DNA of 8,468 bases from Candidatus Atribacter fermentans (GCA_012517485.1 JAAYUT010000062.1:1-8468); one strand, 5' to 3'. Shown: positions 1 to 5,904, numbered from the stretch's first letter. Numbers and translations: made by a program. The notes: generated by a model not told the origin, from the letters alone.

Positions 1-46
1 ATCCTCAATAAGTTGTTACGAAACTGGCAAGAGGGTCTATCCTAAA

Positions 47-913
47 TTATACTTTTCCAACTGATAGCGAAGATTCCATGCATTCTCGAGCTGCTGCTTT
101 CAAACTGGGAGAAATATCTCGAAATATTTTCGGTAAGAAGAGTTCATCGGGATGGAGATCGGTATACTCACGGATACTTTTTAAAAAAGCAACCCGTAGG
201 GTTGTGCTGAAATTGATTTTTCTTACTCCTGCATGGACTGCTTGTTGAAGTTGATCAACAGGAGTTCCGCTCCCACCATGGATAACTAAGGGTAAATGTG
301 TCATTTTTTTTATTTCACGAATACGATCGAACTGTAATTGGGGAATCATGCCATTATATAGTCCATGACGAGTTCCGACTGCAACCGCTAACATATCAAT
401 ACCGGTTTTATTGGAAAAAAATGCAGCCTCTTCGGGAAGAGTAAAGAAATCATCAGATTCCGGGTCAACTTCCCACAGCTCATCTCCCTCCAAACCACCT
501 ACTCGACCAATTTCTCCTTCAACCATCACCCCAGCAAGATGAGAAATTTCAACAACTTTTTTGGTAATCTCGATATTTTTCTCGATTGGGTGCCTTGACC
601 CATCAATCATGACTGAAGAAAAACGATTCAATATAGCATCCATGACTTCTTTAACTTCATGACTATGATCGAGATGAAGAGAAAAAGGAACCGAATATTT
701 TCGAGAAAGAGCATGAAGGGCATCGGAAAGTGCAGTAATATCTAAGAAATAATATTCTACCGGAGCAAACTGGATAATGACTGGTGAATGTAAATTTTCC
801 GCTTCTTCTAATATCCAAATCATAAATTCTAAATGGGGAGAGTTAAAAGCAGGAAGTGCAAATTCCTTTTTTTCTGCTAATTCAATAAGATATTTCGTTG
901 ATACCAGTGGCAA
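47..913 (-). CDS. Class II (zinc) ketose-bisphosphate aldolase family protein
   Basis: This 288-residue protein has the usual length of the class II aldolase family, which cleaves or forms fructose-1,6- or tagatose-1,6-bisphosphate in the cytoplasm using zinc. Visible family motifs are HLDHSH (80-85, catalytic Asp82 and zinc ligand His83), MIDGS (102-106), VEGEIGRVGG (131-140), GTRHGLY (180-186, zinc ligand His183), IHGGSG (211-216, zinc ligand His212) and KINFSTTLR (232-240, phosphate-binding end). The substrate cannot be decided: it resembles the short FbaA/KbaY/GatY-like branch, but the usual GTAHG is GTRHG here. The start is TTG, chosen because GGAAGGAG lies 9 nt upstream and no better start is near. 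It appears to be transcribed alone from a promoter at 967-995, since a terminator-like hairpin separates it from the operon upstream. Only 46 nt follow its stop in the window, and they show no recognisable gene or terminator. Family assignment is firm; the substrate is inference. Confidence 0.9.
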   Translation of the reverse strand: MPLVSTKYLIELAEKKEFALPAFNSPHLEFMIWILEEAENLHSPVIIQFAPVEYYFLDITALSDALHALSRKYSVPFSLHLDHSHEVKEVMDAILNRFSSVMIDGSRHPIEKNIEITKKVVEISHLAGVMVEGEIGRVGGLEGDELWEVDPESDDFFTLPEEAAFFSNKTGIDMLAVAVGTRHGLYNGMIPQLQFDRIREIKKMTHLPLVIHGGSGTPVDQLQQAVHAGVRKINFSTTLRVAFLKSIREYTDLHPDELFLPKIFRDISPSLKAAARECMESSLSVGKV

Positions 914-944
914 TTGTGATTACTCCTTCCTTTAAGTAAAAATA

Positions 945-958
945 TTGTAATTTTACAA
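945..958. promoter_or_regulatory. Small operator-like dyad in the aldolase leader
   Basis: Perfect inverted repeat of TTGTAA and TTACAA separated by two T residues. It lies between the proposed -10 box (967-972) and the ribosome binding site of the aldolase gene, a common place for a repressor operator. The arms are short and AT-rich, so chance is a real alternative. No known regulator is recognised. Confidence 0.3.
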
Positions 959-966
959 ACGGATAT

Positions 967-995
967 ATAATACGAGTATAGAGATAAAAATACAA
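967..995 (-). promoter_or_regulatory. Probable promoter of the aldolase gene
   Basis: On the minus strand TTGTAT (990-995) and TATTAT (967-972) are separated by exactly 17 nt, in an AT-rich stretch. The -10 box matches the consensus at 5 of 6 positions, the -35 box at only 3 of 6. Transcription would begin near 960, giving a leader of about 45 nt that contains the dyad at 945-958. Confidence 0.45.
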
Positions 996-1006
996 GAGGA
1001 TGGATT

Positions 1007-1041
1007 AAAAATGAAAGAAGAGCGGGGATGAAACCCCGCTC
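1007..1041 (-). terminator. Probable intrinsic terminator after the synthase gene
   Basis: An 8-bp perfect GC-rich stem (minus strand GAGCGGGG, loop of six, CCCCGCTC; 1020-1041) begins 10 nt after the stop codon of the synthase. On the minus strand it is followed by the pyrimidine-rich CTTCTTTCATTTTT. The T tract is interrupted, so it may be a moderate rather than strong terminator. It would separate the aminotransferase-synthase operon from the aldolase gene. Confidence 0.65.
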
Positions 1042-1050
1042 GAAGTGGTT

Positions 1051-2286
1051 TTATGGAGTCAGGGTAAGAATTTTTCTTGCTTGTTCTGGATAGGAAGCGA
1101 TAAACAGCAACTCTTCTTCAACTAAGGGTTTTTGTTTTTCAACATTAGCAAATCGGGTAAGCTCGAGAATTTTTCTTGCTTCTTCCTCGTTCTTAAATTC
1201 TACCTCCAGGTTATCATAAACGTTACGAAAACCTCGAATACCACTATATTCACCTACAACAATTTGGCGGCCAGTTTCGATCAGCTCTGGCTCTCCACGA
1301 CCTAATTCTTCAAAATCATAAAGTTCATAATTTTTGCGATCTTTAATGACTCCATCAGCATGAATGCCAGAAGCATGGGCAAATGCATTGGCTCCGACTC
1401 CTGGTTGGGTTATCGGAATAGGTACTTTAAAAGCATAGGAAGCATATTTGCAAGTTTTCCAAGCAGCTTTGAGGTTGACATTTTCAAGGAACGAGTAATT
1501 CTCGTTGTCAAAATAGTTGGCATATTTAATCGCTAAAATGACCGTGACAAGATCAGCATTCCCAGCTCGTTCTCCTATGCCGTTAATGGTAGTATTAATG
1601 TAGACATCACATCCAGCATCAATAGCAGCTTTAGCTCCACTAATTGAATTAGCAACTGCCATTCCCAGATCATTATGACAATGAAGTTCTATAGACATTT
1701 TACAAGCTTCGGCAATCTTGAAAATTCGATCATAAATACTAAAAGGACTATCATAACCAAGAGTATCACAATAACGAAATCTCTCTGCGCCGGCTTCCTT
1801 CCCAGCTAAGGCAAAATCAATAAGGAATTCGATGTCGGTCCTGGAAGCATCTTCAGCATTTACTCCTATTCCAACTGCACCTAACTGTAATGCAGTTTTG
1901 GTGGCTTCTGTCATAGAATGAATTACATCTTCGCGAGTCATTCGGCCTTGAAATTTACCGGAAAGCATTTGTTCAGATGTAGAAATAGATAAGTTGAGGT
2001 ATTTTAATTTAGGAACGAGTTGATATGCTAATTCCACATCTTTCTTGACTGCCCGTAGCCATCCGCTCAAACGGATGGGATGAAGAACTCCCATATCGGC
2101 TAATTCAAGATTGGCATTCAAATAGTTGGTTTCATGATGGGTGGTTGGGAAACCAAATTCACTTTGGGTAACACCCATCTCATTAAGGTACATGTTAACA
2201 ATAGTTTTTTCTATTTTGGCTAATCCTAAATGCGCGGTTTGCACCCCATCACGATTGGTTACATCAAGTAAATAGATTTTTGGCAT
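1051..2286 (-). CDS. DRE-TIM metallolyase: homocitrate synthase / Re-citrate synthase family
   Basis: This 411-residue enzyme condenses acetyl-CoA with a 2-oxo acid. The active-site signatures are LDVTNRDGVQ (7-16, metal ligand Asp13), ELHCHNDLGMAVANS (200-214, metal ligands His202 and His204), NTTINGIGERAGNADL (231-246) and GIHADG (307-312, catalytic His309). It lacks the C-terminal allosteric LeuA dimerisation domain of isopropylmalate synthase (about 500 residues), so leuA is unlikely. The GERAGN and SGIHADGVIKDRKNYE stretches are NifV/homocitrate-synthase-like. The DVTNRDGVQ start, instead of DTTLRDGEQ, and FGFPTTHHE (44-52) recall Re-face citrate synthases of anaerobes. I favour Re-citrate synthase from memory and context, but homocitrate synthase remains possible. 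The ATG is preceded by AAAGGGGG, which overlaps the stop codon of the aminotransferase 17 nt upstream, so the two genes are almost certainly cotranscribed and translationally coupled. Family is firm, substrate is inference. Confidence 0.85.
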   Translation of the reverse strand: MPKIYLLDVTNRDGVQTAHLGLAKIEKTIVNMYLNEMGVTQSEFGFPTTHHETNYLNANLELADMGVLHPIRLSGWLRAVKKDVELAYQLVPKLKYLNLSISTSEQMLSGKFQGRMTREDVIHSMTEATKTALQLGAVGIGVNAEDASRTDIEFLIDFALAGKEAGAERFRYCDTLGYDSPFSIYDRIFKIAEACKMSIELHCHNDLGMAVANSISGAKAAIDAGCDVYINTTINGIGERAGNADLVTVILAIKYANYFDNENYSFLENVNLKAAWKTCKYASYAFKVPIPITQPGVGANAFAHASGIHADGVIKDRKNYELYDFEELGRGEPELIETGRQIVVGEYSGIRGFRNVYDNLEVEFKNEEEARKILELTRFANVEKQKPLVEEELLFIASYPEQARKILTLTP

Positions 2287-2303
2287 ATCGATTGATACCC
2301 CCT

Positions 2304-3494
2304 TTAAGTAATGTTTAGTAAAAAGTTTTTCAGTTGGGTCATTCCTTTTTCTATATTTTCTTCTGAAGTGGCATAAGAAAAACGTAAATATCCTTCCATC
2401 CCAAAAGCACTCCCAGGCACAGCAGCAATAAGAGCTTTTTCTAAAAGGATTTCGGCAAGTTGAAGAGAAGTGTCGATTCGTTGATGATCAAAGGATCTCC
2501 CAAGATAAGATGAAAAGTCGGCAAAAATATAGAATGCACCTTGAGGAACTGGAAAAGTTATATCAGGGATTTCATGTAAGAGCTGTATCATCAGCAATCT
2601 TCTTTGGTTGAATAACTTTACCATATTCTGAATGATTTGCTGATCGCATTGCAAAGCGGCTAATGCAGCTTTTTGACTGATAGAGGTCGGATTGGACGTG
2701 GAGTGATCTTGTAAACGTCCCATTGCTTGGATTGCTGCTTTTGGACCAGCTGTATAGCCAATTCTCCATCCAGTCATGGAGAAAGTTTTGGAAACACCGT
2801 TTATAACGATGGTTTGCGATTGAGCTTCTGGAGAAAAGGAGGCAATGCTTTTAGCCTGGGCTCCATCGTAAATCAAATTTTCATAGATCTCATCAGAAAT
2901 GATGAGGATGTCTTTTTCAATAGCAAGATCGGCAATTTTCTTCAAGGTTTCCAATTCCCAGACTATTCCGCTCGGATTAGAAGGATTATTTATGATAATT
3001 AATTTGGTTTTATCAGTTATTTTATTGAGTATATCTTCCCAGCTAATCCGGAGTGTTTTCGGATCGCAAAGAATAAAAACAGGCTTCCCTCCCGCCAAAC
3101 GGATTTGTTCGACGTACGTTACCCAATAGGGAACCGGAAGAAGAACTTCGTCGTCGGTATCACAAAGGGTTAGGATAGCATTGAAAAGGGAGTGCTTAGC
3201 TCCACAAGAAACAATAACTTCGTCCGGGTGGTAGGTAAGGCCATTCTCTTTTTTTAATTTATGGCAAATCGCTTCTTTCAATTCGAGAATCCCTGATGTT
3301 GGAGTATATTTGGTAAATCCCTGATCAATAGCTAATTTAGCTGCATCCTTAATACATTGAGGGGTATCAAAATCAGGTTCTCCTGCACTAAATGAAAGAA
3401 CATTCAACCCGTTTTTCTTCATAGTTTTTGCACGGGCTGAAATAGTAAGTGTTGCAGATGGCTCAATTAAGTTGACTTTTTGTGATATTTTCAC
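2304..3494 (-). CDS. Class I pyridoxal-phosphate aminotransferase (aspartate aminotransferase I-gamma type)
   Basis: This 396-residue fold-type I aminotransferase has the full family length. Motifs are GEPDFDTP (38-45), KYTPTSG (62-68), NNPSNPSG (169-176, Asn173 contacts PLP), SDEIYE (200-205, Asp201 contacts the pyridine nitrogen), GVSKTFSMTGWRIGY (233-247, Schiff-base Lys236) and LRFSYA (370-375, Arg371 binds the substrate alpha-carboxylate). The KYTP block and CGAKHSLF (97-104) place it with prokaryotic aspartate or aspartate/prephenate aminotransferases; Lys100 sits where I-gamma enzymes hold the side-chain carboxylate. It probably moves amino groups between glutamate/2-oxoglutarate and oxaloacetate or a related oxo acid, in the cytoplasm. 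The GTG start is supported by AGGGGGT about 5 nt upstream. It is first in the operon with the downstream acyl-CoA-condensing synthase and has a leader of about 200 nt. Exact substrate is not determinable from sequence alone. Confidence 0.9.
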   Translation of the reverse strand: MKISQKVNLIEPSATLTISARAKTMKKNGLNVLSFSAGEPDFDTPQCIKDAAKLAIDQGFTKYTPTSGILELKEAICHKLKKENGLTYHPDEVIVSCGAKHSLFNAILTLCDTDDEVLLPVPYWVTYVEQIRLAGGKPVFILCDPKTLRISWEDILNKITDKTKLIIINNPSNPSGIVWELETLKKIADLAIEKDILIISDEIYENLIYDGAQAKSIASFSPEAQSQTIVINGVSKTFSMTGWRIGYTAGPKAAIQAMGRLQDHSTSNPTSISQKAALAALQCDQQIIQNMVKLFNQRRLLMIQLLHEIPDITFPVPQGAFYIFADFSSYLGRSFDHQRIDTSLQLAEILLEKALIAAVPGSAFGMEGYLRFSYATSEENIEKGMTQLKNFLLNIT

Positions 3495-3698
3495 TGTGTA
3501 CCCCCTATTTTTTAGTTTTCATTTTTACTGGGTGGTGGGTAACACTGGCATCGGAACCAAATATAAACTTCATTTCGGTTCTACGAATTCCATTTGGAGT
3601 GAATCATTTCGGTGATTATGAGCTGGATTGAATAGTAGAGATTAGAAAGATTGAATAATCTGTCCAACCCCATTTTTCACATTAAAAAGGTTTTACTC
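3495..3698 (-). promoter_or_regulatory. Long structured leader of the aminotransferase-synthase operon
   Basis: About 200 nt separate the promoter at 3702-3730 from the GTG start, and no open frame with a ribosome binding site is seen in it. On the minus strand I see a hairpin AATCA-CCGAAA-TGATT (3602-3617). A second, GAACCgAAAT paired with ATTTGGTTC (3554-3581), has a 9-nt loop. A competing pairing joins CCAAAT (3592-3597) to the same ATTTGG (3557-3562). Finally GTGTtACCC (3537-3545) can pair with GGGTACAC (3496-3503), covering part of the Shine-Dalgarno. The 10-mer ACCGAAATGA occurs twice (3570-3579, 3604-3613). This looks like a cis-regulatory RNA candidate, but it matches no riboswitch or T-box that I recognise, and the foldings were found by eye. 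Confidence 0.35.
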
Positions 3699-3701
3699 AC
3701 T

Positions 3702-3730
3702 CTTATATAGTAGGAAGAGGCAATTGTCAA
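3702..3730 (-). promoter_or_regulatory. Promoter of the aminotransferase-synthase operon
   Basis: On the minus strand a perfect TTGACA -35 box (3725-3730) and a TATAAG -10 box (3702-3707, 5 of 6 matches) are separated by exactly 17 nt. This is the best housekeeping-sigma promoter in the window. Transcription should start near 3695, leaving an unusually long leader of about 200 nt before the GTG start at 3494. Confidence 0.75.
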
Positions 3731-3762
3731 GAACCCGAGCATATTTTTTATTGATGACTTTT

Positions 3763-3806
3763 TAGTATTGATTTCCTTCAATGTATTGACACTTCCATGT
3801 ATTGAC
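3763..3806. repeat. Tandem direct repeats in the divergent control region
   Basis: The 10-mer ATGTATTGAC occurs exactly twice, at 3781-3790 and 3797-3806 (16 nt start to start). A weaker copy, TAGTATTGAT (7 of 10), sits at 3763-3772. They lie between the minus-strand promoter (3702-3730) and the plus-strand promoter region, and partly overlap TTGAC -35-like boxes. Such spacing, near 1.5 helical turns, could be an array of transcription-factor sites. Part of the likeness may simply be repeated -35 boxes. Confidence 0.45.
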
Positions 3807-3839
3807 TACTTGACATGAATTCGTAGTATATGGTAGAAA
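3802..3839 (+). promoter_or_regulatory. Probable promoter region for the amtB side
   Basis: Two overlapping sigma-A-like options exist. One is TTGACA (3810-3815), 18 nt, TAGAAA (3834-3839). The other is TTGACT (3802-3807), 16 nt, TAGTAT (3824-3829). Either would start transcription at about 3836-3848, just before the hairpin at 3857-3886. The -10 boxes are imperfect (4 of 6), so activation may be needed. No NtrC site or -24/-12 sigma-54 element is seen. A weak TATTAT at 4049-4054 closer to amtB lacks a convincing -35 box. Confidence 0.4.
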
Positions 3840-3854
3840 TTGTATCATAGCAAT

Positions 3855-3896
3855 GAAGCTCTTCCTGCAATGTTGTGGGAGGGGCTTTTTGTTTTT
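3855..3896 (+). terminator. Intrinsic terminator or attenuator upstream of amtB
   Basis: A stem of at least 10 pairs, AGCTCTTCCT (3857-3866) with GGGAGGGGCT (3877-3886), includes three G-U pairs and is followed directly by a T tract broken by one G (3886-3896). A few more inner pairs are possible. It reads as a terminator only on the plus strand. No plus-strand gene lies upstream in the window, and a promoter-like region lies just before it, so it is either an attenuator in the amtB leader, the end of a very short RNA, or an insulator against read-through. amtB starts 184 nt beyond the T tract. Confidence 0.7.
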
Positions 3897-3913
3897 CTAT
3901 CGGATTTATTTAA

Positions 3914-3937
3914 GTAACACAACGATGGGTTACACAA
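3914..3937. repeat. Short direct repeat upstream of amtB
   Basis: GTAACACAA (3914-3922) and GTTACACAA (3929-3937) match at 8 of 9 positions, 15 nt apart. The outer GTAAC and GTTAC (3914-3918 and 3929-3933) also form a 5-bp inverted repeat. It may be a regulator site in the amtB leader. It is short enough to be chance. Confidence 0.25.
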
Positions 3938-3949
3938 GTGACGTTTTAT

Positions 3950-3971
3950 TTTCTTCAAAGTTTTGAAGAAA
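3950..3971. promoter_or_regulatory. 22-bp palindromic operator candidate upstream of amtB
   Basis: TTTCTTCAAA (3950-3959) and TTTGAAGAAA (3962-3971) are perfect 10-bp inverted arms separated only by GT. It lies 109 nt before the amtB start and after the terminator-like hairpin. The near-zero spacer and the lack of a following T tract fit a DNA operator for a dimeric regulator better than a terminator. No known consensus (CIRCE, LexA, TnrA/GlnR) is matched. The remainder up to 4066 holds only a small hairpin, CTTCG/CGAAG at 4005-4023. Confidence 0.45.
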
Positions 3972-4066
3972 GTCCTTCTCACACCGCAGTGATTGAAGTT
4001 ATTCCTTCGTTATCTCAGCGAAGAGATTCTTTAAACCAACCGAACATCTATTATTTAGACGTTTTC

Positions 4067-4072
4067 AGGAGG
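4067..4072 (+). promoter_or_regulatory. Consensus ribosome binding site of amtB
   Basis: AGGAGG, a full consensus match, ends 8 nt before the ATG at 4081 and fixes the amtB start. Confidence 0.85.
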
Positions 4073-4080
4073 ATTTAAGA

Positions 4081-5379
4081 ATGGACTATAAAGTAACGCT
4101 AGATACTATTTGGGTAATCGTTGCTTCAATGTTAGTATTTTTTATGAATCTTGGTTTTGCCATGGTAGAATCGGGTTTTAACCGGTCAAAGAACACCGTT
4201 AATATTCTTTCAAAAAATTTCATCGTTTTTGCAGTTTCAACCTTAGGATTTCTGATACTTGGTTGGGGTTTAATGTTTGGAGATGGGAATGCTTTTATTG
4301 GACTACAGGGTTGGTTCTTTCTTCATGGTTTAGATAATTCACCAGCAATAGGCGAGAACTACCAAGGGGTTTATTCAGCCCTTTCTTGGGCTAGTGTGCC
4401 ATTACTGGCAAAATTCTTCTTTCAACTGGTATTTTGTGGAACCGCTGCAACGATTGTTTCTGGTGCTGTAGCAGAAAGGATTAAATATCTTTCTTTCATT
4501 TTATTCTCATTTATCATGACCATTTTCATCTATCCAATTACGGGACATTGGATTTGGGGAGGAGGATGGTTACAAAAGTTAGGAATGCTTGATTTTGCCG
4601 GATCAACAGTCGTTCATTCTGTAGGGGGATGGGCAGCATTAGCGGGGATAATTGTTTTAGGTCCTCGTTTTGGAAAGTATGGAAATAACGGAAAGATTAC
4701 CCCCATTCCTGGGCATAATCTTTCTATCGCAACTATCGGTACATTTGTGCTATGGTTTGGTTGGTTTGGTTTTAATCCTGGTTCAACAATGGCTGCTGAT
4801 TTTAAAGCGATCAGCCATATAATCGTGACAACAAATACTGCTGCAGCAACCGCTACTTTAGCTGCAACGGTGACCTCTTGGATAATTTTAGGAAAACCTG
4901 ATCTGGGAATGACTCTCAATGGCTGCCTGGCAGGTTTGGTGGCAATTACTGCTGGTTGTGCATATGTTAGTATTTTTAGTTCACTTATTATTGGATTGAT
5001 ATCGGGCTTTTTGGTAGTTTTATCGGTAATTGGTTTTGATCGACTGAAATTAGATGATCCAGTGGGAGCTTTATCGGTTCATCTAATCAATGGAATCTTT
5101 GGAACCCTGGCTGTAGGTTTGTTTGCTCAAGATAACATAGGAGGGGTTTCTTCTCCCAATGGTTTATTTTTTGGTGGTGGTATAAAACTTTTTTTAGCAC
5201 AATTGACTGGAATGCTCACTGTTGGAGCCTATGTTTTCTTATTATCATTAGTTGTTTGGTTGGTTTTGAAAGTCACTTTAGGGATTCGGGTCAGTCTACA
5301 AGAAGAAATACAGGGTTTGGATATTGGAGAGCATGGTAACTATGCTTACCCCGAATTTCTTATTCGTAAAAATTATTAA
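4081..5379 (+). CDS. amtB: Ammonium channel/transporter AmtB
   Basis: This 432-residue Amt/Rh-family protein forms a trimeric inner-membrane channel for ammonium. About eleven hydrophobic segments can be traced, from 10-31 to 373-399. Hallmarks are AMVESGFNRSKN (27-38), the FxxxF periplasmic gate (Phe114/Phe118), AERIK (131-135), GHWIWGGGWL (155-164), DFAGSTVVHSVGGWAAL (171-187) and GWFGFNPGS (227-235). The twin pore histidines are His179 and His334 (in GALSVHLINGIFGT), and Asp171 is the structural aspartate. The cytoplasmic tail carries the P-II-docking signature RVSLQEEIQGLDIGEHG...AYPEF (403-426), so gating by the next gene's product is expected. There is no obvious cleavable signal peptide; the first helix begins at about residue 10. 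A consensus ribosome binding site at 4067-4072 supports the ATG. The gene is first of a two-gene operon, with a 13-nt gap to glnK. Nothing is truncated and all pore residues are present. Confidence 0.97.
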   Translation: MDYKVTLDTIWVIVASMLVFFMNLGFAMVESGFNRSKNTVNILSKNFIVFAVSTLGFLILGWGLMFGDGNAFIGLQGWFFLHGLDNSPAIGENYQGVYSALSWASVPLLAKFFFQLVFCGTAATIVSGAVAERIKYLSFILFSFIMTIFIYPITGHWIWGGGWLQKLGMLDFAGSTVVHSVGGWAALAGIIVLGPRFGKYGNNGKITPIPGHNLSIATIGTFVLWFGWFGFNPGSTMAADFKAISHIIVTTNTAAATATLAATVTSWIILGKPDLGMTLNGCLAGLVAITAGCAYVSIFSSLIIGLISGFLVVLSVIGFDRLKLDDPVGALSVHLINGIFGTLAVGLFAQDNIGGVSSPNGLFFGGGIKLFLAQLTGMLTVGAYVFLLSLVVWLVLKVTLGIRVSLQEEIQGLDIGEHGNYAYPEFLIRKNY

Positions 5380-5392
5380 GGGGATGGATAAC

Positions 5393-5731
5393 ATGAAAAA
5401 GATTGAGGCTATTATTCGTCCAGAAAAATTAAAGACTGTGGTGAATGCTTTGGAAGACGTAGGATATTCTGGGTTAATGATTACAGAAATTGAAGGTCAT
5501 GGAAAACAACGAGGAATTGTCCAACAATGGCGAGGAGAAAAATACAAAGTTGAATTTCTTCCGAAAAGAAAAATTGAAATTGTTTGTAAAGATACCGATA
5601 CCGAGAAGATTGTTAAGGTTATTGTTCAGTCAGCTCAAACTGGTGAGATTGGTGATGGAAAGATATTTATTTCCGAAATTATTGATGCTATCCGAATCCG
5701 TACCGGAGAAAGAGGAGATTTAGTTTTATAA
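5393..5731 (+). CDS. glnK: P-II family nitrogen regulatory protein (GlnK-like)
   Basis: This 112-residue trimeric signal protein has exactly the family length. It binds ATP/ADP and 2-oxoglutarate and blocks AmtB when nitrogen is plentiful. Visible features are MKKIEAIIRPEKL (1-13) and a T-loop from about GHGKQRG (35-41) to FLPK (55-58). The uridylylation tyrosine Tyr51, Gln39, Lys58, the ATP-site IGDGK (86-90) and the RIRTGE end (101-106, Arg101/Arg103) are all present. Residue 46, often Tyr in GlnB, is Trp. The start was set at the second nearby ATG because AAGGGG (5378-5383) is 9 nt from it, whereas an ATG at 5384 touches the Shine-Dalgarno. That site overlaps the amtB stop codon, so the two are translationally coupled. 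Linkage to amtB is why I call it GlnK rather than GlnB. Whether a uridylyltransferase exists is not visible here. Confidence 0.95.
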   Translation: MKKIEAIIRPEKLKTVVNALEDVGYSGLMITEIEGHGKQRGIVQQWRGEKYKVEFLPKRKIEIVCKDTDTEKIVKVIVQSAQTGEIGDGKIFISEIIDAIRIRTGERGDLVL

Positions 5732-5777
5732 GAAGTTGTATAATCACTCAAAAATAAAATTATTTCACTTTAAAATA

Positions 5778-5813
5778 CGCCTTCATGCTGTTTATCAGCA
5801 CCAAAAGATGGCG
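5778..5813. repeat. Imperfect hairpin after glnK
   Basis: CGCC (5778-5781) and GGCG (5810-5813) enclose an inner TGCTG/CAGCA hairpin with a 5-nt loop (5786-5800). The stem is interrupted and has no T tract, so it is not a convincing terminator for amtB-glnK, although it is the first structure after the glnK stop. It may be the first module of the palindrome cluster that follows. Confidence 0.3.
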
Positions 5814-5826
5814 AAAACCCAAGATT

Positions 5827-5846
5827 CGACATGCCATGGCATGTCG
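5827..5846. repeat. Perfect 20-bp palindrome (REP-like)
   Basis: CGACATGCCA followed directly by its reverse complement TGGCATGTCG, without spacer. It lies in the convergent spacer between glnK and rdgB. Its GC-rich sequence contrasts with the AT-rich DNA around it and resembles dispersed palindromic repeats in other bacterial genomes, which I recall but could not check. Confidence 0.6.
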
Positions 5847-5904
5847 CTACATTAAATAAAGATCAAGCACAAAAGACACCGGGGGGAGAGGGCGAAAAAA
5901 ATGA

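Noticed and set aside
2572..3129. Open frames on the plus strand and in another minus frame within the aminotransferase gene
   Set aside because: They lie wholly inside a well-supported enzyme gene, have no family resemblance and are shadow frames.
3528..3545. GGGTGGTGGG resembling part of a T-box sequence
   Set aside because: It is on the plus strand while the leader runs on the minus strand, and the ACCGCG half of the T-box is absent.
3857..3886. ANTAR-type antitermination target, because the hairpin can present a hexaloop AATGTT with A1 and G4
   Set aside because: The ANTAR motif needs two tandem hairpins with such loops, the second overlapping the terminator. No convincing upstream partner hairpin fits between the promoter and this stem.
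3853..3966. Open frame of 37 codons starting at an ATG within the amtB leader
   Set aside because: It has no ribosome binding site, runs straight through the terminator hairpin and shows no recognisable or low-bias peptide; chance is the simplest explanation.
3731..4066. NtrC, TnrA/GlnR or sigma-54 sites expected before an amtB gene
   Set aside because: I searched by eye for GCAC-N5-GTGC-like, TGTNA-N7-TNACA and -24/-12 GG/GC elements and found none that fit.
4614..4919. Minus-strand open frame of 101 codons inside amtB
   Set aside because: It is the complement of conserved membrane-protein codons, with no ribosome binding site or recognisable motif.
5324..5392. Longer P-II reading frame starting inside amtB, or at the ATG at 5384
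   Set aside because: The extra residues are amtB-overlapping and not family-like. The ATG at 5384 touches the Shine-Dalgarno, whereas 5393 gives the exact 112-residue P-II length.
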